Shown here: in pieces, positions 5,703 to 13,663 of the stretch | Layout of the letters: each line of letters begins with the position of its first letter | Position numbering within the stretch: the stretch's first letter is position 1 | Source: CAYUCE01 sp964443275 | GTDB lineage: Bacteria; Bipolaricaulota; Bipolaricaulia; CAYUCE01 | Length of the DNA: 22,161 nt | Reading direction: 5' to 3' | NCBI GenBank assembly: GCA_964443275.1 | Contig: CAYUCE010000027.1 | Location: forward strand, 1 to 22,161 | Position numbers and translations under genes: made by a program | The notes under the pieces: generated by a model | Told to the model about the DNA's origin: nothing | What the model saw: the letters and a program-made list of their open reading frames with translations, nothing else | Databases searched by the model: none

Positions 5703-8210
5703 ATGGAACATGCTACCCAAGTGAACAAAGTCGTACTGAAGGGCTTTAAGACCTTCAGAAATAAGACCTCCGTTCCCTTCTTTGAGGGATTGACAGCCAT
5801 AGTAGGGGAAAACGGCTCGGGAAAATCCAATTTAGTGGAGGCTATCTCCTTTGTGATGGGGAGGCGCTCCTCGCAGCTTCGGGCTGAGAAGCTAGAGCAG
5901 CTTATCTTCAACGGCGGGGATCACAAAAAACCGGCCGATCATGCACAAGTCACCCTTCACTTATGCAACAAGGGCGGTATTTTTGACCAATTTCTTGAAA
6001 ACGGTCAGAGAGAGGAGATAACTATTGGGAGGAAGGTAACCCGAGGATATTCTACCTATCGATTCATGGGGAAAAACTGCAGGCGGGAGCAGATAGATCA
6101 AGTCCTGGAGACTGCTCAAATAGATCCCAATGGACAGCACTTTATCGAGCAAGGCAATGTCACCGAGATAATTAAAAAAACCCCTACTAAAAGAAGAGCT
6201 ATCATAGATGATATCTCCGGAGTAAGCATATATGAGGAAAAGAAAGAAAAATCGATTGGAAAACTAAAGGAAGTAAAAGAGAGGCTTAATACCAATAGGA
6301 TAATTTTGGCCGAAAGAAGGAGCAGGCTGCGGGGGTTGAGAAACGAAAGGGAAGCCGCTTTGGAGTACCAGAATCTAAAGGAAGAAAAGGCTAAACTAGA
6401 GGCCTCAATCCAGCATTTGAAGAAGACCCATCTGGAAAGCAAACTAAGAAGGGCTGCGGGGGCAAAAGAGGATTTGGACCAAGAGATCAGAGAGCTGAAA
6501 GAGCGAAAAAGCGATTTGAGCTTGGAGTTAAAGAATCTGGAATGGGAGCTAGAAGAGCTGCGGGACAGGATGGATAAATCAAGCGAGGTAAATCTGGTGA
6601 AGGAGACCGAGCAAATACGCACACAGATTGTAAGGAAACAAGGGCAGGTTCATACCAAACAAAGCAAGATAGAAAACTTGGAGGAGACATTGGAAGAGCT
6701 TAAAGAGATGGCCAAAAGGCATCGGTCTTCTTCTCCTCAGAATAGAGCAGTGAAGGTCCTCTTAGAGCTGGGGAAAGAGGGCATCTACGGGACAGTAGAT
6801 CAGCTAATGGAGCCCAAAGGGGGTTATGAGGTGGCTATCGATGTAGCTTGCGGAGGACATAAGCAGGATTTGGTGATGGATTCACGAACTACGGCCCTGG
6901 AATCGATAAATTACCTTAAGAAAAATAACTTGGGCCGGGTGAGGATACTGCCTATGGATAAGCTTTATACTCGGGCTATATCTTCTAAAGCCAAACGAGC
7001 CAAGAACCTGGAGGGGGTATTTGATCTGGCCATAAATTTGGTCCAGTTCGATGAAAAATACCTTCCCGCTTTTAAGTACGTGTTAAGAGATACCTTGGTT
7101 GCCGAAAGCTTGGAAGCAGTTAGGGATTTGGAGGGAGTGCGGGTAGTAACTATAGACGGCGATATTCTCTCCCCGGGCGGAGCTGTGACCGGGGGAGCAG
7201 CGGTAAAGAAAAACAAAAGCGAGCGGATGAGAAGGTATGAGATAAATAGGCGAAAGAAGAAAGAAGAGATCAAGAGACTAAAAGATGAAATAAAGGAAGC
7301 AAAGGGGGAAATTAAGAATTTAGAAGAAAAGCTTCAAGCAAAGGAGCAAGAAACCGAGGACAAAAGCACGGAAACAGAAAACTTAAGAGCGGAGGCTAAA
7401 CAGAAAAACGCTCAGCTAAAAGATTTAAAAGGTAAGTATTCAGAGATTACAAGTAAGCTGGAGAGCAAAAAAAGAGAATTGACTCGAGCAACGAGCAGAA
7501 TAGAGAGTTTGCGCGGTGAACTTAAAGATATACAGGAGCCGGAAGTGGGCCAGGATCTGGTGGAAGGTTCCATGGGGGAGTTAGAGAAGAGGTTAAAAGA
7601 AGCCATCCGGGGGATGGAAAGGTTGACTCCGGTAAATATGAAGGCAATCGAAGAATACGAACAATTCAAGAAAGACTTGGAAGTTCTTGAGGACAGGGTA
7701 GAGGATCTACGAAGGGAAAAGAGGAAGATAGAAACTTTCATCGGGGAGATTGAAGCCAAGAAGAAAGAGGAGTTTTTGACTACCCTGGAGCAGATCTCAG
7801 ATGAGTTTAACAGCATATTCCAGAAATTGTTTGAAGGTGGTAAGGCCGGTTTGGAGCTTGAAGAGCCCGGAAACATAGAATCTGGTCTGCTGATAAAGGC
7901 TCACCCTCCCAATAAAGAACCACACGTTTTGGATTCACTTTCCGGAGGAGAGAAGGCACTTACTGCTATCGCCTTCATATTTGCAGTTCAGAAACACCAC
8001 CGGTCCCCAATTTATGTGATGGATGAAATTGATGCTGCTTTGGACAAAACCAACTCGCAGCGGATTTCCAACTTGCTTAAAGAATACAGTGATGAAGCTC
8101 AGTTAATTATGGTTTCCCATAATCAGGAGACGGTGCGGATGGCGGATCGGGCTTACGGGGTTTCTATACGTGACGGGATCTCTAAGGTGCTTTCTATAGA
8201 TTTGAATTGA
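5703..8210 (+). CDS. smc: Chromosome segregation ATPase SMC, short-armed, archaeal-like
   Basis: A DNA loop-extruding ATPase that works with ScpA and ScpB. The order is complete: N-terminal head with Walker A GENGSGKS (35-42), coiled coil from about 165 to 345, hinge (about 348-500, GIYGTVDQLM to SPGGAVTGGA), returning coiled coil (about 500-700), then a C-terminal head with signature LSGGEKALTA (from 746) and Walker B YVMDEIDAALD (Glu775). At 835 aa it is about 330 residues shorter than usual SMC; both arms are shortened by a similar amount and heads and hinge are intact, so this is not a deletion artefact. Head motifs such as IIDDISGVSIYEEKKEK and the ending GVSIRDGISKVLSIDLN resemble archaeal rather than typical bacterial SMC. 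First gene of smc-scpA-scpB, probably translated from a leaderless mRNA. Confidence 0.95.
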   Translation: MEHATQVNKVVLKGFKTFRNKTSVPFFEGLTAIVGENGSGKSNLVEAISFVMGRRSSQLRAEKLEQLIFNGGDHKKPADHAQVTLHLCNKGGIFDQFLENGQREEITIGRKVTRGYSTYRFMGKNCRREQIDQVLETAQIDPNGQHFIEQGNVTEIIKKTPTKRRAIIDDISGVSIYEEKKEKSIGKLKEVKERLNTNRIILAERRSRLRGLRNEREAALEYQNLKEEKAKLEASIQHLKKTHLESKLRRAAGAKEDLDQEIRELKERKSDLSLELKNLEWELEELRDRMDKSSEVNLVKETEQIRTQIVRKQGQVHTKQSKIENLEETLEELKEMAKRHRSSSPQNRAVKVLLELGKEGIYGTVDQLMEPKGGYEVAIDVACGGHKQDLVMDSRTTALESINYLKKNNLGRVRILPMDKLYTRAISSKAKRAKNLEGVFDLAINLVQFDEKYLPAFKYVLRDTLVAESLEAVRDLEGVRVVTIDGDILSPGGAVTGGAAVKKNKSERMRRYEINRRKKKEEIKRLKDEIKEAKGEIKNLEEKLQAKEQETEDKSTETENLRAEAKQKNAQLKDLKGKYSEITSKLESKKRELTRATSRIESLRGELKDIQEPEVGQDLVEGSMGELEKRLKEAIRGMERLTPVNMKAIEEYEQFKKDLEVLEDRVEDLRREKRKIETFIGEIEAKKKEEFLTTLEQISDEFNSIFQKLFEGGKAGLELEEPGNIESGLLIKAHPPNKEPHVLDSLSGGEKALTAIAFIFAVQKHHRSPIYVMDEIDAALDKTNSQRISNLLKEYSDEAQLIMVSHNQETVRMADRAYGVSIRDGISKVLSIDLN

Positions 8211-8237
8211 CTTTTATGAACACGAGGCTGTTACACA

Positions 8238-8990
8238 ATGGTGGAAACGACAGAGCTTTCAAAGATTAAGAGAGAAAACGGGGATAACCTCTATAAGGCT
8301 TTTAGCGTTCAGAATCTTGAAGCCAAGGAATGGGAAGAGAACCTGGAGGAGAGTGTAGAGGAGCTTGATCTGTGGGCCATAGATATAATTAAATTGGCTG
8401 ACCGTTACCGGGATTATGTGGTTCATCAAGACGAAAACGATTTAGAAACCTACGGGAAGATGGTATGGACCCTATCCTTTATCCTAAGAGAACAGGCCAA
8501 TAGCCTTAATGGAAACGGTCATTTTGAGGATGAGGTCCCCGCTGTCCAGGAACTTGAAACCTGGGAGGAGTGGGAAATGGCTGATGAAGAGGAAAAGAGG
8601 ATCTCCGTGCCCGAAAAGATAGACCTACCGGTGAGGAGAAAACCCAAAAGAAGGATCGGTTTGGGTGAGCTAAAGGCCGCCTTCCGCAAAGCCGTCATAA
8701 TGGGAAAGGAAAGGTATAAAAAAGCGCTGCGTGAAAGCAATCTACAAATCGGCTTTGAAATGGACGTAAGGAACATAACTGACCACTTAAAGGAGACTTT
8801 TAACAAGCTTAAGAAGTTGCTTTCCTCGGGGAAGAAGAAGGCAAGCTTTAAGGAGATTTTGTCTGAAGATTCCAAGGAAGAAAAGCTGACCAAGTTCATC
8901 CATTTACTCCATCTGGAATCAAAAAATAAGATAAGGTGTACGCAAAAGAGATTTCTTGGGGACATCGAGATCGAGCTAACCAGTGAATGA
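8238..8990 (+). CDS. scpA: Segregation and condensation protein A
   Basis: The kleisin subunit that bridges the SMC heads. The 250-aa length is normal. The N-terminal EELDLWAIDIIKLADRYRDYV block is the conserved ScpA helix that contacts the SMC neck; residues 105-150 are acidic and then basic linker; the C-terminal half should hold the winged helix that binds the other head. The gene starts 27 nt after smc and overlaps scpB by 8 nt, so it is translated as part of one operon. The family is assigned from the N-terminal motif plus context. Confidence 0.85.
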   Translation: MVETTELSKIKRENGDNLYKAFSVQNLEAKEWEENLEESVEELDLWAIDIIKLADRYRDYVVHQDENDLETYGKMVWTLSFILREQANSLNGNGHFEDEVPAVQELETWEEWEMADEEEKRISVPEKIDLPVRRKPKRRIGLGELKAAFRKAVIMGKERYKKALRESNLQIGFEMDVRNITDHLKETFNKLKKLLSSGKKKASFKEILSEDSKEEKLTKFIHLLHLESKNKIRCTQKRFLGDIEIELTSE

Positions 8991-9507
8991 GAAAAGAAGT
9001 GGAAGTGGTGAGTTAACAGAAGAGAAAGCCCTGCTAGAAGCCGCTTTTTTCCTAGCCGATGAGGCTTTAGACCGAAAAGCTATCAAGAATATTTTAGATA
9101 CTACCTCTGATCAGGTCGTGGACAGGCTTTTGGATTACTTCCGGGATGAGCTAAAAGAAGATTTTCGGGGCATAGAGCTAATTGAATCAAAAGGAAAGTA
9201 CCGCTTTCAAGTAAAAGGCAGATTTTTGGATAAGATATCCCACCTGGCACCTTATCAAGAAATTTCTGATACTGTATTGCAGACTCTGTCTATAATAGCT
9301 TACAATCATCCCGCTCTTCAAAAGGACGTGGTAGGAGTACGGGGCAAATGTGCCTATTCTCATATCAATGAGCTTATCCAGCGGGGGTTGGTCAAGGCCG
9401 AGGATGCGGGAAGGACCAAGTCCCTAAAGGTCACTGACCAATTTTTAGAATATTTCGGCCTGGACTCGCCGGATGAGTTCAAGATGCATGTAAGCTCCAG
9501 ATCGTAG
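8983..9507 (+). CDS. scpB: Segregation and condensation protein B
   Basis: A winged-helix dimer that binds the ScpA linker in the SMC complex. The 174-aa protein shows the usual pattern: LLEAAFFLADEALD at the N terminus, YRFQVKGRF in the middle and the second winged helix QTLSIIAYNHPALQKDVVGVRG followed by INELIQRGLVKAEDAGR. Its ATG lies inside the end of scpA (8-nt overlap), which suggests translational coupling; no strong ribosome binding site is seen. Last gene of the operon. Confidence 0.92.
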   Translation: MNEKRSGSGELTEEKALLEAAFFLADEALDRKAIKNILDTTSDQVVDRLLDYFRDELKEDFRGIELIESKGKYRFQVKGRFLDKISHLAPYQEISDTVLQTLSIIAYNHPALQKDVVGVRGKCAYSHINELIQRGLVKAEDAGRTKSLKVTDQFLEYFGLDSPDEFKMHVSSRS

Positions 9508-9580
9508 CTAATTAATTTTCGAAAGCTCCTAAATTCCCCCTCCTTTTACTCTCCGTTTCACTTACCAAGCTTATAACCAA

Positions 9581-9609
9581 TTGGAATAGGTTTTTGAATT
9601 CTATATTAT
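9581..9609 (+). promoter_or_regulatory. Promoter of the LysE-type gene, near-leaderless
   Basis: TTGGAA (9581-9586), 17-nt spacer, TATTAT (9604-9609); only 9 nt separate the -10 box from the ATG and no Shine-Dalgarno sequence is present. Confidence 0.5.
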
Positions 9610-9618
9610 CACTTCCAA

Positions 9619-10260
9619 ATGGGGTTAATAGGATTATTTACCACCGCTTTTATAGTTGGACTGTCCGGCGCCTTGATGCCTGGTCCTCTGACCGTGTTGA
9701 CTATCAGGGAGAGCCATCGGCGGGGATTTTATGCTGGTCCTTTGGTTGCTTTAGGGCATAGTTTATTGGAGATTCTAATAGTTATTGCTTTAAGTTTGGG
9801 TTTGAGTAGCTTAGTCTCTGAGGACCTGGTTATGGTGGTAATTGGATCCGTAGGGGGAATAATGCTTATCTTTATGGGGATGGATATGATAAGGGAGGCC
9901 TGGAATGAGAAAGTTTTATGGAAGGAGGATTCAACTGATGCACATCCTAGATACGGGCCTATCCTATCGGGAGTAATAGCCAGCATCTCTAATCCCTACT
10001 GGACGATCTGGTGGTTTACCATCGGAGCAAGCTACTTACTTATCTCCTTAAAGAAGGGAATAATTGGACCCTCTCTGTTTTACTCCGGGCACATATTAGC
10101 CGACTTTCTCTGGCTTAGTCTAATAGCCTTAGGTATCTCTCAAGGCAAGAAAGTGATAAAAGATAACTACTACCGGGCCCTTATATTAATCTGTGGGCTC
10201 TTCTTGATTGGGCTTGCCGGTTGGTTTATTCACTCCAGTATCACCACCCTTCTTTTTTGA
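9619..10260 (+). CDS. LysE/RhtB-family amino-acid exporter
   Basis: A 213-aa integral membrane protein with about six hydrophobic segments and a short charged loop near residues 95-115. The N-terminal segment FIVGLSGALMPGPLTVLTIRES carries the MPGP motif typical of LysE/RhtB transporters, and SNPYWTIWW in the second half matches the repeat-like SxPxxxxWW position. Members export lysine, homoserine, threonine or similar metabolites; the substrate here is unknown. It stands alone, with its own near-leaderless promoter, after the smc operon. Confidence 0.88.
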   Translation: MGLIGLFTTAFIVGLSGALMPGPLTVLTIRESHRRGFYAGPLVALGHSLLEILIVIALSLGLSSLVSEDLVMVVIGSVGGIMLIFMGMDMIREAWNEKVLWKEDSTDAHPRYGPILSGVIASISNPYWTIWWFTIGASYLLISLKKGIIGPSLFYSGHILADFLWLSLIALGISQGKKVIKDNYYRALILICGLFLIGLAGWFIHSSITTLLF

Positions 10261-10604
10261 CCGCTCTCCTACGGGGGTAACTACTTTGAGTACACCCTTG
10301 CATTTTAGCGGAGGTGATCGGATTACCCGATAGGATTTGATGGATAATTTCTATCTGACTATCAATTTAGCTTAGGAAATACATCATTCATCGGGGCAGA
10401 TATTCAGTTATATACCAGGGATTCATCGCTTTAATTGTACCATAGGAGCTTAAGTTGTTAAACTGAATTTTATATGCTTGTATCAATAGTCTAACTATGA
10501 TTTATAGCCGTCTTACAGCAGTTGATCCTGAGCAAACTGGATAGTCAATTTTTTAAATGGATTTTACTGAAATTGCAATGCAATATATTTCTTAATAGAT
10601 ACCT
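10261..10604. other. Intergenic stretch without recognised content
   Basis: 344 nt between the ends of two convergent genes. I see no credible ORF, RNA gene or strong terminator on either strand. Confidence 0.5.
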
Positions 10605-10811
10605 TTAATTCTTCTCTACCCACCATCTATCCGGCGGGGTAACTTTAAAGCTCATTTCACCGTCACTTATGTGAAAACCATCTGAGCGGACTCTTACTAC
10701 CTCAAAGGCTAGTTTATCTCTTATTCCACCTTTTATCTGGTCTCTTAAGAAATCTGGAGAAACTTGTAGTTTATCACCTAGCTCAATTTTTGAAAAATCT
10801 TTATTATTCAT
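10605..10811 (-). CDS. Small hypothetical protein
   Basis: A 68-aa soluble protein of mixed charge, ending DRWWVEKN. I do not recognise the family. It is likely real: the ATG has a Shine-Dalgarno sequence AAGGAG at good spacing, a -35/-10 pair upstream, and a perfect palindrome across the -10 region. No membrane segment, signal peptide or cysteine pair is present. The alternation of short hydrophobic and charged stretches suggests a small beta-rich fold. The palindrome suggests it is controlled by a repressor, possibly itself, though no helix-turn-helix is evident. Confidence 0.6.
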   Translation of the reverse strand: MNNKDFSKIELGDKLQVSPDFLRDQIKGGIRDKLAFEVVRVRSDGFHISDGEMSFKVTPPDRWWVEKN

Positions 10812-10833
10812 GTTAACTCCTTTATATATGCTA

Positions 10834-10856
10834 TACTATTTATACCATAAATAGTA
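10834..10856. promoter_or_regulatory. Palindromic operator of the small gene
   Basis: TACTATTTAT (10834-10843) and ATAAATAGTA (10847-10856) are perfect reverse complements with a 3-nt centre. The site lies 23 nt before the start codon and covers the -10 region and part of the spacer, a classic repressor position. Confidence 0.6.
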
Positions 10857-10866
10857 CAAATGTCAA
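10839..10866 (-). promoter_or_regulatory. Promoter of the small hypothetical gene
   Basis: On the minus strand, TTGACA (10866-10861), a 16-nt spacer and TATAAA (10844-10839), overlapped by the palindrome. Confidence 0.55.
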
Positions 10867-11052
10867 TAGCTTTTTGTAATATTTTGGTCCAACAATAAAA
10901 TTCATCTTAGGAATCTATAATTGTGGATTTGAGTAGCTATTTATGATTGCTTGTAAGAGGTGTAAATAACTAGACAATAGTATATATATTAGGAATAATA
11001 GAAGTTATATAGCTAACAGATTACCATATTTCCAGTAAGAATTGGATGTATT

Positions 11053-11078
11053 GAAAAGCTGAAGCTGGCTAGCTTTTC
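11053..11078. terminator. Hairpin downstream of the hemolysin III-type gene
   Basis: GAAAAGCT (11053-11060) and AGCTTTTC (11071-11078) form a perfect 8-bp stem with a 10-nt loop. It lies about 80 nt past the stop of the minus-strand gene and could end its transcript. There is no clear T tract. Nothing else is supported in 10867-11159. Confidence 0.3.
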
Positions 11079-11159
11079 TGAGTCTAGTTATGAGAAACTA
11101 TGGATTCAAGGAGTGGGCTATTGTCACTCTCAAAACGTGGGGGATATGGCAGGCTAAAA

Positions 11160-11816
11160 TCATTTAGGTAAAACATAAAGTAAAATAGCCATGTAGTGGC
11201 AAGCTGCTCCCCCAAGCACAAAGATATGCCAAACTGCATGGTGGTATGGGAATTTGTACGCCCTATGGAAAATAATCCCCACAGTATAGATAATACCACC
11301 GGAGAGGAGCCACATAATTCCCCCCAGACCGATGGCTGTTGTTAGTTGCTTCAAGGCTAGAATCGAGATCCAACCCATTACTATATAAATTGCCGCTTCC
11401 ATTTTCGGATATCGGTCAATGAAAAGAGCTTTATAAATTATTCCCAATGCGGCAATCCCCCAGATCACCCCGAACAGAGGCCAGCCCCAACTCCCCCTTA
11501 GACTGACTAAAAGAAAAGGTGTGTAGGTACCGGCGATAAGTAAAAATATTGAGCTATGATCCAGTATCTGAAATATCCGTTTCACCGAAGATTTTCTGAA
11601 GCAGTGATAAAGAGTGGAGACGGTAAAACAGGTAATCAGTGTGGTTCCGTAAACCGAAAACCCCACCGTACGCCAAATATTAGCTATGGATACGCTGAAA
11701 ATAAGCGGGATTACTGTCCCTACTAAGCCAAGAGCCACACCCAGACCATGGGTTAGGATATTTGCTGTCTCTTCTCTAGACGAAAATATCTTTGAATTCT
11801 CACAAGGTTTTGGCAA
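11160..11816 (-). CDS. Hemolysin III / TrhA (PAQR-like) membrane protein
   Basis: A 218-aa inner-membrane protein with seven hydrophobic segments. Family marks are the N-terminal EETANILTHGLG, the STLYHCF motif, LDHSSIFLLIAGTYTPF, and the C-terminal HAVWHIFVLGGAACHY; the Ser/His/Asp and two late His residues form the metal site known in PAQR-type proteins. Bacterial members are linked to membrane-lipid homeostasis; haemolysis is not a reliable guide to function. The likely start is TTG at 11816, since no ATG precedes the conserved motif, with a purine-rich GAGGGCGG upstream. It is a single gene. Confidence 0.9.
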   Translation of the reverse strand: MPKPCENSKIFSSREETANILTHGLGVALGLVGTVIPLIFSVSIANIWRTVGFSVYGTTLITCFTVSTLYHCFRKSSVKRIFQILDHSSIFLLIAGTYTPFLLVSLRGSWGWPLFGVIWGIAALGIIYKALFIDRYPKMEAAIYIVMGWISILALKQLTTAIGLGGIMWLLSGGIIYTVGIIFHRAYKFPYHHAVWHIFVLGGAACHYMAILLYVLPK

Positions 11817-12494
11817 TTATCCGCCCTCATAACCTACAAAATCATATTTCCTAATGATGATTCCAGCTTCGAACCATGATGCACCAAATACAAGATTAAT
11901 AAAACCTGAATCTGTGAAGCTATCCCATGTTTTCCATTTTTTCATTCCGATTGGCAAACCTCTGACCGCTTAGCATTGGGAGCTACTTTTGGGGAAATAT
12001 TTATCTTTACAGTTTAGCTGATCGATTTCACCATCTAAGATCTTCATCATTGAAGGTAAAGACATAATCATCCCCAAGTTTCCTTGGTTACTCTCGGAGT
12101 TGGATTTTAATGTTCAGTGTTCACTCACCTTTATATACTATCAAAAGCCAGATAAATTCGTCTAGATGGTATCTGCCAGGGATTAGTATGGGAAAACCTA
12201 AGTTTGTGCTTTCTAGCATGTTTTACGAACTTGGAAGCTAGGTTAACCAAGTTACCTATTACGGTCATTATCCTTCTCTATATCGGGGGTCATTGAAGCT
12301 TATCCTATTACCAGTGATTACGATGCCATAGTTTGTGTTGCAGTTGATGATTTTTCCAATATAAAAAGGTAGTAGTTGATGGGATACAGAAAATAGAAGG
12401 AGTAAAGAGGAGTACCACTCGCATCGCTTCTGGGTAATTCCAAACGGGTTCACAATTAGGATTTTCATCTCATCTTGCAATTTATCGGATTGAA
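11817..12494. other. Long intergenic stretch without recognised content
   Basis: 678 nt of AT-rich sequence. The only open frames are short and of low-complexity composition. I see no RNA gene or clear repeat. It may hold decayed genes. Confidence 0.45.
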
Positions 12495-13079
12495 ATGGCG
12501 GTGATAAAAATGGAAACCTCGGATGGAGAAAGTTTTGAGCACCAACTGGAAGCTCTAGAAGATCTTTGGTCAAAATTAGAGAAAGGAAGTAAGGTGAAGC
12601 TGGCAGGCAAGGAAGAGGAGTATTACCCCTTGCTCATGAGTATAGAATCGGCAATCAGCGCCTATTACCAAGAGCATCCTAAGCTTGAAGATCGGGGTGT
12701 CATCCGGGCCCTCCAAGCCTTCATCCGAAATCCAGGATTGTCCTACCAGGGAGGCCTGCGCAAGCGAATCCAGCAGCACCTTCAGTTTACCTTGAGTACT
12801 CACCGGTTCACCCAGAGTGAGGTTAAAGCCTGCCTAAAGTACGTCCTTCGGTCCGCTAAAAGGCATCACGCCCGAGGGGCCAAAGGGCTATTTGGAGTTT
12901 ATCGTCAACTATATCTAGATTTAGGGAATCCTCCCATTTCTTCTGTAGTAGGAGGAAATCGTATTGGATTTTTACCAGGGGCGTGTGTTATCTTTATAGT
13001 AACTCTTAAAATGTTTACTTGCTTCCTGTCTTTCTTCCTCCTCATGGGCGAAATTCAACCATACTTTTACGTATTCTGA
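12495..13079 (+). CDS. Unknown conserved-type protein with an overrun C terminus
   Basis: The first roughly 155 residues look like a real, helical, mostly soluble protein. The block SYQGGLRKRIQQHLQF...EVKACLKYVLRSAKRHHARGAKGLFGVYRQLY resembles the C-terminal region of a widespread uncharacterised family in which KRHxxxGGxxGYLxF lies near the end. I know no function for it. The last 35-40 residues (hydrophobic, VIFIVTLKMFTCFLSFFLL) are antisense to the next gene and are probably not ancestral, so the normal stop seems lost. ATG at 12495 has no ribosome binding site; ATG at 12510, with GGTGAT 5 nt upstream, is an equally good start. Confidence 0.55.
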   Translation: MAVIKMETSDGESFEHQLEALEDLWSKLEKGSKVKLAGKEEEYYPLLMSIESAISAYYQEHPKLEDRGVIRALQAFIRNPGLSYQGGLRKRIQQHLQFTLSTHRFTQSEVKACLKYVLRSAKRHHARGAKGLFGVYRQLYLDLGNPPISSVVGGNRIGFLPGACVIFIVTLKMFTCFLSFFLLMGEIQPYFYVF

Positions 13080-13265
13080 TAGAGCGTGCTCATAAAGTTC
13101 TTGCTCAACTGACTCCGCTTTCTTAAACAGCTCTGAATACCGGCGAATGCTACCTCTGATTAACGATATAAATATTAAATCATCTATATCTTCCAAATGA
13201 TAGTAGTTTTCTTGGAATATCTTCGTCAAAAAAGTTTTTACACTTTCCAGGTCGGTTGCATCCAT
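12972..13265 (-). CDS. Small hypothetical acidic protein
   Basis: A 97-aa soluble, helical and acidic protein with many Glu, Tyr and Phe residues (EQELYEHALSEYVKVWLNFAHEEEE). I do not recognise it. Composition and heptad-like patterning look genuine, and GGTGGGAG precedes the ATG. Its 3' end overlaps the end of the converging gene by 108 nt; in that overlap this strand reads as the more natural protein. It has no visible catalytic or metal motif. Confidence 0.5.
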   Translation of the reverse strand: MDATDLESVKTFLTKIFQENYYHLEDIDDLIFISLIRGSIRRYSELFKKAESVEQELYEHALSEYVKVWLNFAHEEEERQEASKHFKSYYKDNTRPW

Positions 13266-13482
13266 AATTGCACTTCTCCCACCTTTGCCTGCTTATTGTG
13301 TTGGGCATCGGCTTCTACATATTCATACGATAGTTACAAGTCATTTAGGGCCATAAACTTCTTTCATTTACGGGTCCTTAAAGTGACCTTACTGAATGTA
13401 TTCCACTTAAATCGAGGATAGAAAATACTGACCCGCTCAAAGCCAGCAGTTATTGAAATGACAGTTACCTTTCCATTTTGTG

Positions 13483-13491
13483 GTATAATCA
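13483..13491 (+). promoter_or_regulatory. Extended -10 promoter of the cyclic-di-GMP operon
   Basis: TGGTATAAT: a perfect TATAAT (13486-13491) with the TGn extension and only a weak -35 (ACAGTT at 13463-13468, 17-nt spacer). It would give a leader of about 166 nt. A second TATAAT at 13626-13631 has no -35 partner. Positions 13266-13482 show nothing else I can support. Confidence 0.55.
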
Positions 13492-13497
13492 TTAGTT

Positions 13498-13663
13498 GGG
13501 TAAATGATAAAGATCAAGCAACCTTTATAAAGGTGAAGGTAGCGACCTTGTTCAAAAGCAACTCTTTAACTTGTTTATAAGAGGAAATTGAAAAGCTTGC
13601 GCCCCGGTTTCAATTTGGAAGATATTATAATCTGTCACTTATAAGCCACGGGGGTGGAATATT
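13498..13663 (+). ncRNA. Structured 5' leader, candidate cis-regulatory RNA
   Basis: It contains a 14-nt perfect palindrome ACCTTTATAAAGGT (13521-13534), directly followed by AAGGT-AGCG-ACCTT (13536-13549). Their arms share ACCTT/AAGGT, so alternative pairings are possible. A 9-bp stem AAATTGAAA/TTTCAATTT (13585-13593 and 13608-13616) comes next, then CCAC/GTGG around the Shine-Dalgarno sequence (13647-13657). It does not match the cyclic-di-GMP class I consensus as I know it. That it controls the downstream gene is inference. Confidence 0.4.

Noticed and set aside
6116..7876. Several long antisense ORFs under smc
   Set aside because: Serine/leucine/phenylalanine-rich shadows of the Lys/Glu-rich coiled-coil coding strand.
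12268..12573. 101-aa ORF on the minus strand
   Set aside because: No ribosome binding site, no recognisable pattern, and it overlaps the start of the better-supported plus-strand gene.
13498..13663. Known cyclic-di-GMP class I riboswitch
   Set aside because: GGTAGCGACC looks superficially similar to part of that aptamer, but the other conserved segments are missing.
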